Part shown: positions 43,734-52,534 of the stretch, in pieces
Layout of the letters: each line of letters starts with the position of its first letter
How positions within the stretch are numbered: position 1 is the stretch's first letter
Assembly (NCBI RefSeq): GCF_003007785.1
Contig: NZ_PXOH01000001.1
Span: 248,001-312,000, forward strand
Reading direction: 5' to 3'
Length of the DNA stretch: 64,000 nucleotides
Source: Aphanothece hegewaldii CCALA 016
GTDB taxonomy: Bacteria > Cyanobacteriota > Cyanobacteriia > Cyanobacteriales > Microcystaceae
Notes under the pieces: generated by a model
Databases searched by the model: none
The model's input: the letters and a program-made list of their open reading frames with translations, nothing else
What the model was told of the DNA's origin: nothing
Translations under genes and position numbers: made by a program

Positions 43734-45254
43734 ATGAACCAAGCCAAAGATCAGGAGTTTATCGAGAAGTTAGAAACAGGAATTCCGGGGTTTGATTTTT
43801 TGTCTGAAGGTGGACTACCGAAAGGCCGGGCTACATTAATCGCAGGAACCGCCGGAAGTGCAAAAACCGTCTTTGCTTGTCAGTTTTTAGCTGAAGGGCT
43901 AAAAAAAGAAGAAAATGGCGTTTTTGTAACTTTTGAAGAACCGCCAAAGGCTTTACGACGCAATATGAGGGGTTTTGGCTGGAATATCCGTCAATGGGAA
44001 GAAGCGGGAAAATGGGCGTTTGTCGATGCGTCTCCTCAACCTGGCGAACGTCCCCTCGTTACAGGAGAATATGACTTAGGAGCATTGATCGCTCGAATTG
44101 AATATGCCATTCGTAAATACAACGCTAAACGAGTTTCGATGGACTCTTTAGGGGCTATTTTCAATCATTTGACCGATAGCGCACAAGTTCGTAGTGACCT
44201 CTTTCGACTTGCCTCAGCCTTACGAGAACTGGAAGTAACTTCTATTATGACCGCCGAACGCACCGAAGAATATGGCGATATTAGTCGCTACGGTGTTGAA
44301 GAATTTGTCGCCGATAATGTGGTGATTTTGCGAAATGTACTAGCCGATGAAAAACGTCGCCGTACGATCGAAATCTTGAAATATCGCGGTACTGATCATC
44401 AAAAGGGGGAATTTCCTTTTACAATTATCCCCAATCAAGGCGTTGTGATTATTCCTTTATCGGCGATCGAACTTGAACAAAAATCCTCTAATGTGCGAAT
44501 TACCTCTGGTAGTGCCGAACTCGATAAAATGTGTGGGGGTGGTTTTTTCCGAGATTCGATTATTTTGGTTTCTGGTGCGACGGGAACAGGTAAAACCCTC
44601 ATGGTGACAGAATTTATGGCGGGTGGTGTTTCTAATGGGGAACGTTGTTTAGTGTTTGCTTTTGAGGAGAGTCGAGAACAGTTATTTAGAAATGCGACGG
44701 GCTGGGGTGTTGATTTTCAACGCATGGAAAAAGAAGGTAAGCTAAAGGTTGTCTGTCGCTATCCTGAGACAACGGGGTTAGAAAATCATTTGATTAATAT
44801 GAAAGAAATCATCGAAGAATTCAAACCTAACCGAGTTGCTGTTGATAGTCTTTCGGCTTTAGAACGAGTTTCTACCCTCAAAGGATTTCGAGAATTTATT
44901 ATTGCTTTAACCTCGTTTATTAAACAAAAAGAAGTGGGCGGCTTATTTACCTCGACAACTCCTACTCTACTCGGTGGATCATCGATTACTGAGGCTCATA
45001 TTTCCACGATTACTGACTCAATTATTCTACTTCGTTATGTAGAAATGTATGGAGAAATGCGCCGAGGAATTACTGTTTTAAAAATGCGGGGATCAATGCA
45101 CGATAAAGATATTAGAGAGTTTTCAATAGATCACCAAGGAATGCACATCGGTCAACCGTTTAGAAATGTTACTGGTATTCTTGCTGGTACTCCCATGTAC
45201 ACCGCACAAACCGAAGTCGAACGAATTAGCGGTTTATTTGAAGAAGGTAGTTAG
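43734..45254 (+). CDS. kaiC3: KaiC3-type clock ATPase/autokinase
   Basis: A 506-residue double RecA-like ATPase. CI has Walker A GTAGSAKT (residues 38-45) and catalytic Glu68-Glu69. CII has GATGTGKT (281-288) and Glu311-Glu312. The autophosphorylation pair is Ser424-Thr425 in SITEAHISTITDSI, and Thr419 matches the shuttle Thr426 of KaiC1. Length and CI sequence (GIPGFDFLSEGGLPKGR) fit KaiC3 rather than KaiC1 (about 519 residues). All key residues are intact, so phosphorylation cycling is expected. The end overlaps the convergent xisI by 4 bp. Confidence 0.92.
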   Translation: MNQAKDQEFIEKLETGIPGFDFLSEGGLPKGRATLIAGTAGSAKTVFACQFLAEGLKKEENGVFVTFEEPPKALRRNMRGFGWNIRQWEEAGKWAFVDASPQPGERPLVTGEYDLGALIARIEYAIRKYNAKRVSMDSLGAIFNHLTDSAQVRSDLFRLASALRELEVTSIMTAERTEEYGDISRYGVEEFVADNVVILRNVLADEKRRRTIEILKYRGTDHQKGEFPFTIIPNQGVVIIPLSAIELEQKSSNVRITSGSAELDKMCGGGFFRDSIILVSGATGTGKTLMVTEFMAGGVSNGERCLVFAFEESREQLFRNATGWGVDFQRMEKEGKLKVVCRYPETTGLENHLINMKEIIEEFKPNRVAVDSLSALERVSTLKGFREFIIALTSFIKQKEVGGLFTSTTPTLLGGSSITEAHISTITDSIILLRYVEMYGEMRRGITVLKMRGSMHDKDIREFSIDHQGMHIGQPFRNVTGILAGTPMYTAQTEVERISGLFEEGS

Positions 45255-45586
45255 TTGACTGCAAACTCAGTATGTTGTCTGATTTCAGGAGAATAAAAAG
45301 CTAAAACAATATGTTCTTTAGGGATACCTGCGGCCATTAATTCATCAACAATCCCATCTTCTGTACCATCTCTTTGTATCCAGATTTTATTATTCTTTAT
45401 CTCAACATGAATTAAACATCCATGTACACGTTTTTCCAGTTGCCAACCTTGGGTAATTAACGCATAATTATGACTTTGGTGATCAATGAGTAATCTTCTT
45501 TCAAGTTCGCCATACGAATAAGGAATTCTGGCATAATCACGCAAAATATTTTCAAGAATTTCTGAATATTTATTTAGGGTGTCCAT
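45251..45586 (-). CDS. xisI: XisI family protein (fdxN element excision controlling factor-like)
   Basis: A 111-residue protein. The start MDTLNKYSEILENILRDYAR, the central VHGCLIHVEIKNNKIWIQRD and GIVDELMAAGIPKEHIVLAF are typical of XisI. In Anabaena, XisI with XisH controls excision of the fdxN element. Outside heterocystous strains XisH/XisI pairs are widespread and their role is unclear. No xisH is adjacent, so this is an orphan. Its 3' end overlaps kaiC3. Confidence 0.88.
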   Translation of the reverse strand: MDTLNKYSEILENILRDYARIPYSYGELERRLLIDHQSHNYALITQGWQLEKRVHGCLIHVEIKNNKIWIQRDGTEDGIVDELMAAGIPKEHIVLAFYSPEIRQHTEFAVN

Positions 45587-45612
45587 TGTGTAATAACCTC
45601 GCTTTCGATTAA

Positions 45613-45802
45613 AGTATATTAATATTGCTAGGGATTATCTGGAAATTAACAAATTATTACGGTAATGATTAGTATATTAATATTGCTTTCATTGTTTGTT
45701 CGTTTAATGATTCCCACCTACTTATATAAAGGGTTTTTAGTCCATTTTAATGGACTTTGTTTATTAGACAGTGAATTCATTCACTGGCGATATTAATATA
45801 CT
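45613..45802. repeat. Modular hairpin element, copy 1 (partly decayed)
   Basis: AGTATATTAATATTGCT stands at 45613-45629 and again at 45671-45687. The right end GCGATATTAATATACT (45787-45802) is its inverted partner with one mismatch. Inside are perfect dyads AGTCCATT/AATGGACT (45739-45756) and CAGTGAAT/ATTCACTG (45769-45786). The copy at 57527-57719 has the same modules in the same order. It sits between xisI and the MacB-type permease and encodes no protein. Confidence 0.7.
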
Positions 45803-45827
45803 GGCTAATGACTTAGGTTATATCAAT

Positions 45828-47042
45828 CTAAGATCGTCTCAGAGCATCCACAGGATCGAGACTCGCAGCACGACGCGCTGGAATAACCCCAAAAATCAAG
45901 CCAATTCCCCCAGAAACACCCAAAGTAGCGATAATTGCGGGAACCGAAACACTGGTATACATCATCGAAAAGGTTTGGGCAAAAACCATACCGCCAACAC
46001 CAACAAATGTACCGATCGCACCACCTGTAATAGCTAAAATAACGGCTTCAATCAAAAATTGTAATAAAATATCTTTTTCTTTTGCGCCTAATGCTTTGCG
46101 TAAACCGATTTCTTGAGTTCTTTCGGTGACTGAAACGAGCATAATATTCATCACACCAATACCACCAACAAATAAAGAAATACTAGCGATCGCTGCTAAC
46201 ATTCTGGTTAATCCTTCATTGGTTTGGGTAGCTAGATCCATCACTGTTTGTTGAGGAACGACTTTAACATAATCATCAAAATTAACTTGATGTCTCAAAC
46301 GGATAAAGTTTTTAATTTGAAATTGTGCTGCTTCTAGCTGACTTTTATCTTTGACTAAAACCGCCAGTAAATGAAGTCTCACACCATAGATAGATGTTTT
46401 TCCCTGTAATTGATGCGCCATCGTCGTTAGTGGTACTAAAACCTGATTATCTTGATTTGTTCCGAATAAAGCACCTTTAGAGCGCATGACTCCAATTACT
46501 TCAAAACTAATATTTTTAATCCGTATTTGTTCGCCAATAGGATCTTGTTTTTCAAATAAATCTTGTGCAACTTGAGAGCCTAAAACCACAACTCGATTAT
46601 TTCGTCTTAAGTCATTTGCATTCAGAAAACGTCCTTTTTTGATCTGAAAATTTCTGACTTGTAGATATTCTGGAGATGTACCGACAATCGAAGTAATAGC
46701 ATTTTTTTGTCCATTTGTCAACATAAATTGGCCAAAAAGTTCGGGCGAAACAGCAACAATATTTGGGATTTGCTTTTCGATCGCTTCAGCATCCGACAAC
46801 ACCAAAGGACGCGCATTAGGAATCGCACTACGAATATTACGAGACGTTAGACTCACAAATAACACATTTGGCCCCAATGTAGCGAATTGTTCGGCGGTTA
46901 AGCGTTGAGTTCCTTCACCAATTCCAACCATAGCAATTACTGAAGCGTTCCCAACCGTAATACCAAGCATTGTCAGAATACTTCGCAATTTATTGCTCAT
47001 TATGGCTGAAAATGCCATTTTGAAATGCTCTTTAATGTCCAT
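45828..47042 (-). CDS. MacB-like (FtsX-type) ABC transporter permease
   Basis: A 404-residue permease. The start KMAFSAIMSNKLRSILTMLG and the first TM (ITVGNASVIAMVGIGEG) are typical of MacB/LolC permeases. A large extracytoplasmic MacB-PCD domain of about 220 residues follows. Three C-terminal TM helices carry the GGIGVMNIMLVSVTERTQEI coupling motif, RKALGAKEKDILLQFLIEA and the closing GVIPARRAASLDPVDALR. The ATPase at 21465-22247 is of the matching family but 23 kb away. No membrane-fusion protein is adjacent. Confidence 0.87.
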   Translation of the reverse strand: MDIKEHFKMAFSAIMSNKLRSILTMLGITVGNASVIAMVGIGEGTQRLTAEQFATLGPNVLFVSLTSRNIRSAIPNARPLVLSDAEAIEKQIPNIVAVSPELFGQFMLTNGQKNAITSIVGTSPEYLQVRNFQIKKGRFLNANDLRRNNRVVVLGSQVAQDLFEKQDPIGEQIRIKNISFEVIGVMRSKGALFGTNQDNQVLVPLTTMAHQLQGKTSIYGVRLHLLAVLVKDKSQLEAAQFQIKNFIRLRHQVNFDDYVKVVPQQTVMDLATQTNEGLTRMLAAIASISLFVGGIGVMNIMLVSVTERTQEIGLRKALGAKEKDILLQFLIEAVILAITGGAIGTFVGVGGMVFAQTFSMMYTSVSVPAIIATLGVSGGIGLIFGVIPARRAASLDPVDALRRS

Positions 47043-47214
47043 CGTTTTCCTTCTTGATAAATGCTAATCCATGTTTGAACGAACCAAAACTGACAAAGAA
47101 TAAACAGCACTGTTTCTATAGTATTCGCTAACCTCTGGAAATGTCGGGTGTCAATCAAAGTCATATTGTTTTACGCCATAATATTTAAGGGGGAATTTTT
47201 GGTGATGAATTAAT

Positions 47215-47994
47215 ATGTATTGGCAAGAGATGTCCGGTAGTTGGGTCTTAATTCCTCGACAACCTGTGGGAATTGTCCACTTTTTAGGAGGAGCATTTGT
47301 CGCAACAGCACCTCATATTACTTATCGTTGGCTTTTAGAAAATCTCGGTAAATCTGGTTATGCGGTTATAGCTACACCGTTTGTCAATACACTGGATCAT
47401 AGTGCGATCGCGCTGAGTGTTCTCAATCGTTTTGAATCTATTTTAGAACGGCTTCAATCGACTGGAAAACTCAAACCGGGCTATCTTCCAATTTATGGTA
47501 TGGGGCATAGTATGGGCTGTAAACTGCATTTGTTGATCGGAAGTTTGTTTCAGGTAGAACGAGACGGTAACATTTTAATTTCTTTTAATAATTATCCCGT
47601 CAAGCGTGCCATTCCTTTTATTGAGCCATTAGCCCTTGATGTCAAAACATTAAATTTAGAATTTGTCCCATCACCTGAAGAAACTCAAGATATTATTGCT
47701 AAAAATTATTTAGTCCGTCGTAATCTTTTAATCCGTTTTTCTAATGATGATATCGATCAAACATCAATTCTCAATCCGATTTTAATGTCTCGTTTTCCAA
47801 ATATGATCGCATCGCTTAATTTACCTGGTAATCATTTAACACCACTTGGACAAGAAATGGATTGGAAAGCGGGTGAAATTTTTACCCCATTTGATGCCGT
47901 CGGACAATGGTTCAAAAAAGAATTTTCTCGTGATGTCTATCGTCTTAGAGATGAAGTCTTACGATGGCTCAATCCTGAAAAGTTTTTTAAATAA
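47215..47994 (+). CDS. DUF1350 family protein (alpha/beta-hydrolase-like)
   Basis: A 259-residue protein found in cyanobacteria and plastids. After MYWQEMSGSWVLIPRQPVG come HFLGGAFVATAPHITYRWLL, resembling an oxyanion-hole region, and YGMGHSMGCKLHLLIGSL with a GxSxG nucleophile elbow (GHSMG). FVPSPEETQDIIAKNYLVRR follows. A His near the end (LPGNHLTPLGQE) could complete a triad. The fold and possible esterase role are inferred. It is monocistronic and divergent from the MacB-type permease. Confidence 0.82.
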   Translation: MYWQEMSGSWVLIPRQPVGIVHFLGGAFVATAPHITYRWLLENLGKSGYAVIATPFVNTLDHSAIALSVLNRFESILERLQSTGKLKPGYLPIYGMGHSMGCKLHLLIGSLFQVERDGNILISFNNYPVKRAIPFIEPLALDVKTLNLEFVPSPEETQDIIAKNYLVRRNLLIRFSNDDIDQTSILNPILMSRFPNMIASLNLPGNHLTPLGQEMDWKAGEIFTPFDAVGQWFKKEFSRDVYRLRDEVLRWLNPEKFFK

Positions 47995-48098
47995 TAAAAA
48001 AGACACATAATTTGTGCCTTTCGGAGATAGCTCATGTAAAAATTATTTTTTGAAAGTCATTGGAGGAGATAAATCGAGTCAAAAATTTTGTTGTAGCG

Positions 48099-48443
48099 TT
48101 AAATAATTCCTACACCTTTACCGCGTGAATCTTTTTCCTCAGTTAATTTACCAGATTCATCATGATCATTAGCATCTTCTAATGTTGCTTTTCTTTCCGC
48201 TTTTTCTTGTGCTTCTATTGCGGCTGCGTCGCCTGGTTCTTCGTAGTACATTTCTGGCTCAACTGCGTAATTATTTAATAATCCTTCACGATCTACAGTG
48301 TAGCCACCGGTTGTATCAATTGATGGGTTGTCTGTATCGGGAATATGTTTAAAATCTTCGCCTTCACGCTCTTTACGTGCAGCAGTTTCGGCAGGTACAA
48401 TACCTCTATCATAAGTATCTTGTTCAACTCTGGGATCTGACAT
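48099..48443 (-). CDS. Acidic, disordered-looking small protein, unknown
   Basis: A 114-residue, very hydrophilic protein rich in Glu, Asp and Lys, starting MSDPRVEQDTYDRGIVPAET. There is no hydrophobic segment or known motif. Composition resembles desiccation- and stress-induced hydrophilins, and the next gene upstream on the same strand encodes a CsbD-type stress protein. That is context only. AT-rich spacers flank it on both sides. Confidence 0.6.
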   Translation of the reverse strand: MSDPRVEQDTYDRGIVPAETAARKEREGEDFKHIPDTDNPSIDTTGGYTVDREGLLNNYAVEPEMYYEEPGDAAAIEAQEKAERKATLEDANDHDESGKLTEEKDSRGKGVGII

Positions 48444-48608
48444 AATTTTTTTACCAAGTATTTTATTGATTTAATAATATTATTGTTTAATTTTTCTCTT
48501 TTCAGCATCTATCTTAGGGTACTTAAATCAAAACTTTTTTTATATATTTAGATAGATTTGATGAATAATTTTAAATGTGTTTATTGACCATTTAAAGCCA
48601 TTTTACAT

Positions 48609-48632
48609 AAAAAAAGGTGAGCAGTGCCACCC
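48609..48632 (-). terminator. Probable terminator for the CsbD gene
   Basis: On the minus strand, GGTG...CACC (48631-48628 with 48619-48616) forms a short stem directly followed by seven T. The stem is only 4 bp, so this is weaker than the terminators at 29574 and 51559. It lies 39 bp past the CsbD stop and also upstream of the acidic protein, suggesting separate transcripts. Confidence 0.4.
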
Positions 48633-48670
48633 GTTTAACTAATTTGATCTAGGATTTTTATAAATCTAAT

Positions 48671-49018
48671 TTATCTAAAATTGTCTTTGATATCCTCAAC
48701 AGTATGGCGTAAATTGGCTTCAGCTTGTTTCGCTTGTCCTTCAGCTTTAGTTTGAGGATCGCCTGTAACATCACCGACGAATTCTTGAACTTTTCCTTCT
48801 ATATTTTTAGCAGTCGCTTTCAGTCTGTTTCCTATATCTGTTGTCTCACTAACATTTTCATCAACAAATTTTGCATCTTGGTGACGAATTTCTGCTTCGG
48901 CTTGTTTAGCTTGTCCGATAGCCACATTTTGATCATTTCCAGTCACTTCACCGATAAATTCTTGTGCTTGACCTTCAAGATTTTTAGCAATTGCTTTAGC
49001 TCTTTTTTCAACACTCAT
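48671..49018 (-). CDS. CsbD family protein with duplicated domain
   Basis: A 115-residue protein made of two tandem CsbD units. AKAIAKNLEGQAQEFIGEVT with GQAKQAEAEIRH is followed by LKATAKNIEGKVQEFVGDVT with GQAKQAEANLRH. CsbD proteins are small, helical and induced by general stress in bacteria, with unknown biochemistry. Most are single-domain and about 60-70 residues, so this is a clear internal duplication. An upstream spacer of about 275 bp should hold its promoter and that of the divergent GH13 gene. Confidence 0.85.
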   Translation of the reverse strand: MSVEKRAKAIAKNLEGQAQEFIGEVTGNDQNVAIGQAKQAEAEIRHQDAKFVDENVSETTDIGNRLKATAKNIEGKVQEFVGDVTGDPQTKAEGQAKQAEANLRHTVEDIKDNFR

Positions 49019-49294
49019 TTTTTTAGATTCCTTAATCTTTTGTTTATATACCCATCAATATAGTCCAAACAAGTTAATAACCCTCTCTATCGTAAAGTTG
49101 ATGAATGTATCTATCTAAAGATGTAAAGCTAATAAATTATCAAAAAACCTGTATAAATATATAAAAAGTATAAATAATTTTTATCTTAATATTTCTTAGG
49201 TCATATATCTTAGGTTAGGTTTAGAAAAAGTCAAGACTCGCAATAATAAAAACGTATAACAAACAATCTAATCTCATCAAAAAGACGATTATTT

Positions 49295-50953
49295 ATGGCT
49301 AATCCAATTGAATTTAAGCTATTTGCTCCATATAATGAAAAAGCGGCTTTACTTGCTTCTTTTTCCGACTGGGAAGAAATTCCAATGGAAAAAAGTGATG
49401 ATGGATATTTCCGTACAACGGTTGATTTAGAAGACGGTGTTTATAAATATAAATTTCGGGTACAATCTAACTCTTGGTTTTTTGAACCTCAACAATGGGT
49501 AGATGTCACTGATCCCTATGCACCCGATATCGATGGGATGAGTTCCGAAGAAAATGCCATTATAAAAATTAAAGATGGTGAAGCGATCGTCGATGATTAT
49601 GTCTGGCAACATGATGATAAGCCATTACCTGCGGATCATGAAATGGTAATCTATGAAATGCACGTGGCTGATTTTTCAGGGGGTGAAGATGATCCCCATG
49701 CTAGAGGACAATTTAAACACGTTACCGAAAAGTTAGATTATTTGTCGGACTTGGGGATTAATACCCTAGAATTAATGCCGATTAAAGAGTATCCAGGGGA
49801 TTATAGTTGGGGATATAATCCGCGTCATTATTTCGCACCAGAAAGCAGTTACGGTACAACAAAAGAGTTAAAACAGTTAATCGATGAATGTCACGGACGG
49901 GGTATTCGTGTCATCATGGATGGGGTTTATAATCATTCTGAATCATCCGCACCTTTAACCCAAATTGATCATGATTATTGGTATCATCATTCCCCAAAAA
50001 ATCCCGAAGAAAATTGGGGACCAGAATTTAATTATGAGCATTATGACGAGAATTTAGATACTTATCCTGCACGTCGATTTATTGGTGACGGGATTATTTT
50101 TTGGATTAAAGAATATCATATTGATGGTATTCGCTACGATGCAGCTAAATACGTCGATAACTACGATTTTATGAATTGGATGGTCGAAGAAAGTAAAAAA
50201 GCCGCAGGTGCAAAACCGTTTTATAGTGTTGCTGAATATATCCCCGAAACGCCAACTATTACGAATATGGATGGCCCGATGGATGGATGTTGGCAGGATA
50301 GTTTTTATCATACAGTTGTTGCTCATATTACGGGTGAAACTTTTGATTTAGAACAACTAAAAAGTGTTATTGAACCTAAACGACGCGGTTTTATGGGTTT
50401 GACAAATGTTGTTAACTATCTCACCAATCATGATCATAATCGGATTATGGCGGAATTAGGCGATCGCAATATTTTCGATGAAGACGCATTTCGTCGTAAA
50501 AAATTGGGGTTAGCTTTGGTGATGACTTCTGTTGGTATTCCGATGATTTGGATGGGTGAAGAATTCGGGGAATATAAATATAAAACCATCGATCAAGCTA
50601 AAATTGATTGGACATTATTAAAAAATGATCTCAATCGTAGCTGTTTTGAATATTACAAAGGTTTGATTGCTTTGCGGAAAGAAAATAAAGCCTTACAAAC
50701 AGGTAATATTGATTTCTTCCACGAAAACCCAGAAGCGAAAGTTCTTGCTTATACCCGTTGGAATGATGAAGGATCAAGAGTTGTTGTTGTTGCTAATTTT
50801 TCAGATCAATTTCTGGGGGGTTATACAGTACCTAATTTTCCGGCTGATGGGATTTGGCATGAATGGACAGGTAATTATGATATAGAGTCAGGAAATGGTC
50901 AATTAATGACTGATTTAGGACCATACGAAGCTAAAGTATTTGTCTGGCAATAA
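49295..50953 (+). CDS. CBM48-GH13 alpha-amylase-family enzyme (branching- or trehalohydrolase-like)
   Basis: A 552-residue glycoside hydrolase. Residues 1-95 are a CBM48-like beta domain (FKLFAPYNEKAALLASFSDW). The barrel begins at MVIYEMHVADFSGGEDDPH. Catalytic residues are the nucleophile Asp near 282 (GIRYDAAKY), acid/base Glu near 313 (SVAEYIPETP) and the transition-state Asp near 379 (LTNHDHNR). A C-terminal beta domain ends the protein. It is shorter than GlgB. It resembles TreZ/GlgB-type CBM48 enzymes, but which reaction it catalyses is unclear. Stress-type genes lie upstream on the opposite strand. Confidence 0.85.
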   Translation: MANPIEFKLFAPYNEKAALLASFSDWEEIPMEKSDDGYFRTTVDLEDGVYKYKFRVQSNSWFFEPQQWVDVTDPYAPDIDGMSSEENAIIKIKDGEAIVDDYVWQHDDKPLPADHEMVIYEMHVADFSGGEDDPHARGQFKHVTEKLDYLSDLGINTLELMPIKEYPGDYSWGYNPRHYFAPESSYGTTKELKQLIDECHGRGIRVIMDGVYNHSESSAPLTQIDHDYWYHHSPKNPEENWGPEFNYEHYDENLDTYPARRFIGDGIIFWIKEYHIDGIRYDAAKYVDNYDFMNWMVEESKKAAGAKPFYSVAEYIPETPTITNMDGPMDGCWQDSFYHTVVAHITGETFDLEQLKSVIEPKRRGFMGLTNVVNYLTNHDHNRIMAELGDRNIFDEDAFRRKKLGLALVMTSVGIPMIWMGEEFGEYKYKTIDQAKIDWTLLKNDLNRSCFEYYKGLIALRKENKALQTGNIDFFHENPEAKVLAYTRWNDEGSRVVVVANFSDQFLGGYTVPNFPADGIWHEWTGNYDIESGNGQLMTDLGPYEAKVFVWQ

Positions 50954-50986
50954 CTGTTTTAATATCAAATTTATATCAATTAGAAT

Positions 50987-51178
50987 TGTAGGGGTTTGGA
51001 AACCAAACCCTATTTGTTACTCCGCCGCGCTCAGGCATTTTTAGGTAATATTAATGTTTTAATAATTACTAAAATCAATGTAAATATAGCAGTTTTAAAA
51101 TTAATAAAATACACAATTTGGGTTTGGAGACCAAACCCTTACATCTTCTTTTTGGGTTTGGAGACCAAACCCCTACAA
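50987..51178. repeat. GGGTTTGG hairpin cluster with terminal inverted repeats
   Basis: Three hairpins of the form GGGTTTGG-(AAA/AGA)-CCAAACCC stand at 50992-51010, 51120-51138 and 51154-51172. The outermost arms extend to TTGTAGGGGTTTGG on the left and CCAAACCCCTACAA on the right, giving a roughly 190-bp unit with 14-bp inverted ends. It lies between the GH13 gene and the Psb35-like gene, is non-coding, and could end transcription from both sides. Confidence 0.65.
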
Positions 51179-51189
51179 ATTTATTATTA

Positions 51190-51396
51190 TTATTGATCTA
51201 AATCTACTTTAGGTACATCAGGCACAATTTCAGGACGCTCTTTATCTTCCCAACCTAAAGGACGTTTGGAGTTATACCAAGCAATCGAACCAATTCCAGC
51301 AGCAGCAACAAAACCAATAACCATTACTAACAACAAAGATACAGAATACTCAGGTGCATTAGGATTAGCGGCTACATCCATTAATAAATTCATCAT
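51190..51396 (-). CDS. Small one-TM protein, Psb35-like candidate
   Basis: A 68-residue protein with one membrane helix (SVSLLLVMVIGFVAAAGIGS) preceded by an N-terminal NPNAPEY and followed by a conserved-looking stromal tail, WYNSKRPLGWEDKERPE. From memory, this arrangement is that of the cyanobacterial photosystem II accessory protein Psb35 (Ssl2148), which stabilises Hlip-containing complexes. The assignment cannot be confirmed without alignment. AGGAG lies 9 bp before the first ATG. Confidence 0.6.
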   Translation of the reverse strand: MMNLLMDVAANPNAPEYSVSLLLVMVIGFVAAAGIGSIAWYNSKRPLGWEDKERPEIVPDVPKVDLDQ

Positions 51397-51558
51397 AAAT
51401 TATACTCCTAAATTTTTCTTTTTACTAATCCTATATTACAGATTACATAAAAATAATTCATCTATCTTATTGAAGTAAAATTACAGAAAAAGTACTCTTT
51501 TTTTTATCTCTATAGATTTAATCAAAAACAAAATTAATCTATCTTAAGAATGAAAAAT

Positions 51559-51581
51559 AAAAAAGGTGAGTCTTACTCACC
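51559..51581 (-). terminator. Rho-independent terminator for the BrkB-family gene
   Basis: GGTGAG-TAAGA-CTCACC on the minus strand (51581-51565) is a perfect 6-bp stem followed by six T. It lies 34 bp beyond the stop of the YihY/BrkB-family gene. Confidence 0.8.
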
Positions 51582-51614
51582 CTATTAACTAGCAACACTT
51601 GTTTGTAGGGAAAT

Positions 51615-52499
51615 CTACTTCTTATCGCCCATATGTACCGCAAAATCATTAGGAACAATTTGAGAGCCATATTTCTTGGCATAAATTTGGGTAAATTCTG
51701 CACCAAAGAAAAGAATCTGCGCTGAATAATAAACCCATAATAGAATAACGACTAAAGAACCCGCAGCCCCATAAGTCGTACCAAAACTCCCACTTCCTAA
51801 ATAAGCTCCTAATAAAGATTTTCCAATCGTAAAAAGAAAAGCTGTAATAATTGCACCAACTGTTACATCACGCCATGTAATATGAACATCGGGTAAAAAT
51901 TTGTACATCAAAGCAAATAAGAAGGTAACAACAGCAAAAGAAAGAGCAAAGTTTAGGAATTGCCAAATAAAATCACCACCAGGTAAAAATCCACTAAGAT
52001 AATGATTTAAAGCCGCTATAGCCGCATTTATCACTAATGAAACTAATAGTAAAAAGCCAATTCCTATGACAGCCGTAAAGGACAAAATACGCTTTTTAAT
52101 TAAATTAGTAATGTTTAATCCAGGTTTAACTTTAACATTCCAAATCGTATTTAAAGCATCTTGTAATTGACCAAAAACACCCGACGCACCAAAAAAAAGC
52201 ACAACAACACTAATAAAAGAAGCCCATCGACTGGTGTTGGGTTGAGCAGAATTAGCGATCGCTGATTCAATCACTTTAGCGCCTTCTACCCCAACTAAAC
52301 CTCTAATTTGGCTAACAATTTCACCTTTGGCGGCTTCTTCACCAAAAATAGCCCCGACAATGGCAATTACTAAAATTACTAAAGGAGCTAAAGAAAAAAT
52401 CGTGTAATAAGCTAAAGATGAAGCTAATAAAGAAGCATTATCATCTTGCCATTCTTGAAAAGTTTCTTTCAATAAACTAAATAAAGTTTTTAAATTCAT
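51615..52499 (-). CDS. YihY/virulence factor BrkB family membrane protein
   Basis: A 294-residue protein with six hydrophobic helices. The N-terminal FQEWQDDNASLLASSLAYYT and the next TM (IFSLAPLVILVIAIVGAIFG) are diagnostic. Later segments include the LPDVHITWRDVTVGAIITAF loop and AGSLVVILLWVYYSAQILFF, GAEFTQIYA. The family is widespread, sometimes misnamed RNase BN, and its function is unknown (permease-like). It is monocistronic with a clear terminator. Confidence 0.9.
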   Translation of the reverse strand: MNLKTLFSLLKETFQEWQDDNASLLASSLAYYTIFSLAPLVILVIAIVGAIFGEEAAKGEIVSQIRGLVGVEGAKVIESAIANSAQPNTSRWASFISVVVLFFGASGVFGQLQDALNTIWNVKVKPGLNITNLIKKRILSFTAVIGIGFLLLVSLVINAAIAALNHYLSGFLPGGDFIWQFLNFALSFAVVTFLFALMYKFLPDVHITWRDVTVGAIITAFLFTIGKSLLGAYLGSGSFGTTYGAAGSLVVILLWVYYSAQILFFGAEFTQIYAKKYGSQIVPNDFAVHMGDKK

Positions 52500-52534
52500 C
52501 GTTTAATATTATTCCGTGATTAATGAATTATATT

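Noticed and set aside
45613..45687. 17-bp direct repeat considered as an attachment site or CRISPR
   Set aside because: Only two copies, part of a hairpin-containing repeat; no integrase or cas gene nearby, although xisI is adjacent by name only.
45771..46037. Plus-strand frame of 88 codons spanning the hairpin element and permease end
   Set aside because: It starts within the repeat and continues antisense to the permease; composition (Asn/Thr/Arg) is that of a reverse translation of coding sequence.
50996..51196. Plus-strand frame of 66 codons through the GGGTTTGG hairpins
   Set aside because: It reads through inverted repeats (WRPNPYIF-like repeats in the product) and is an artefact of them.
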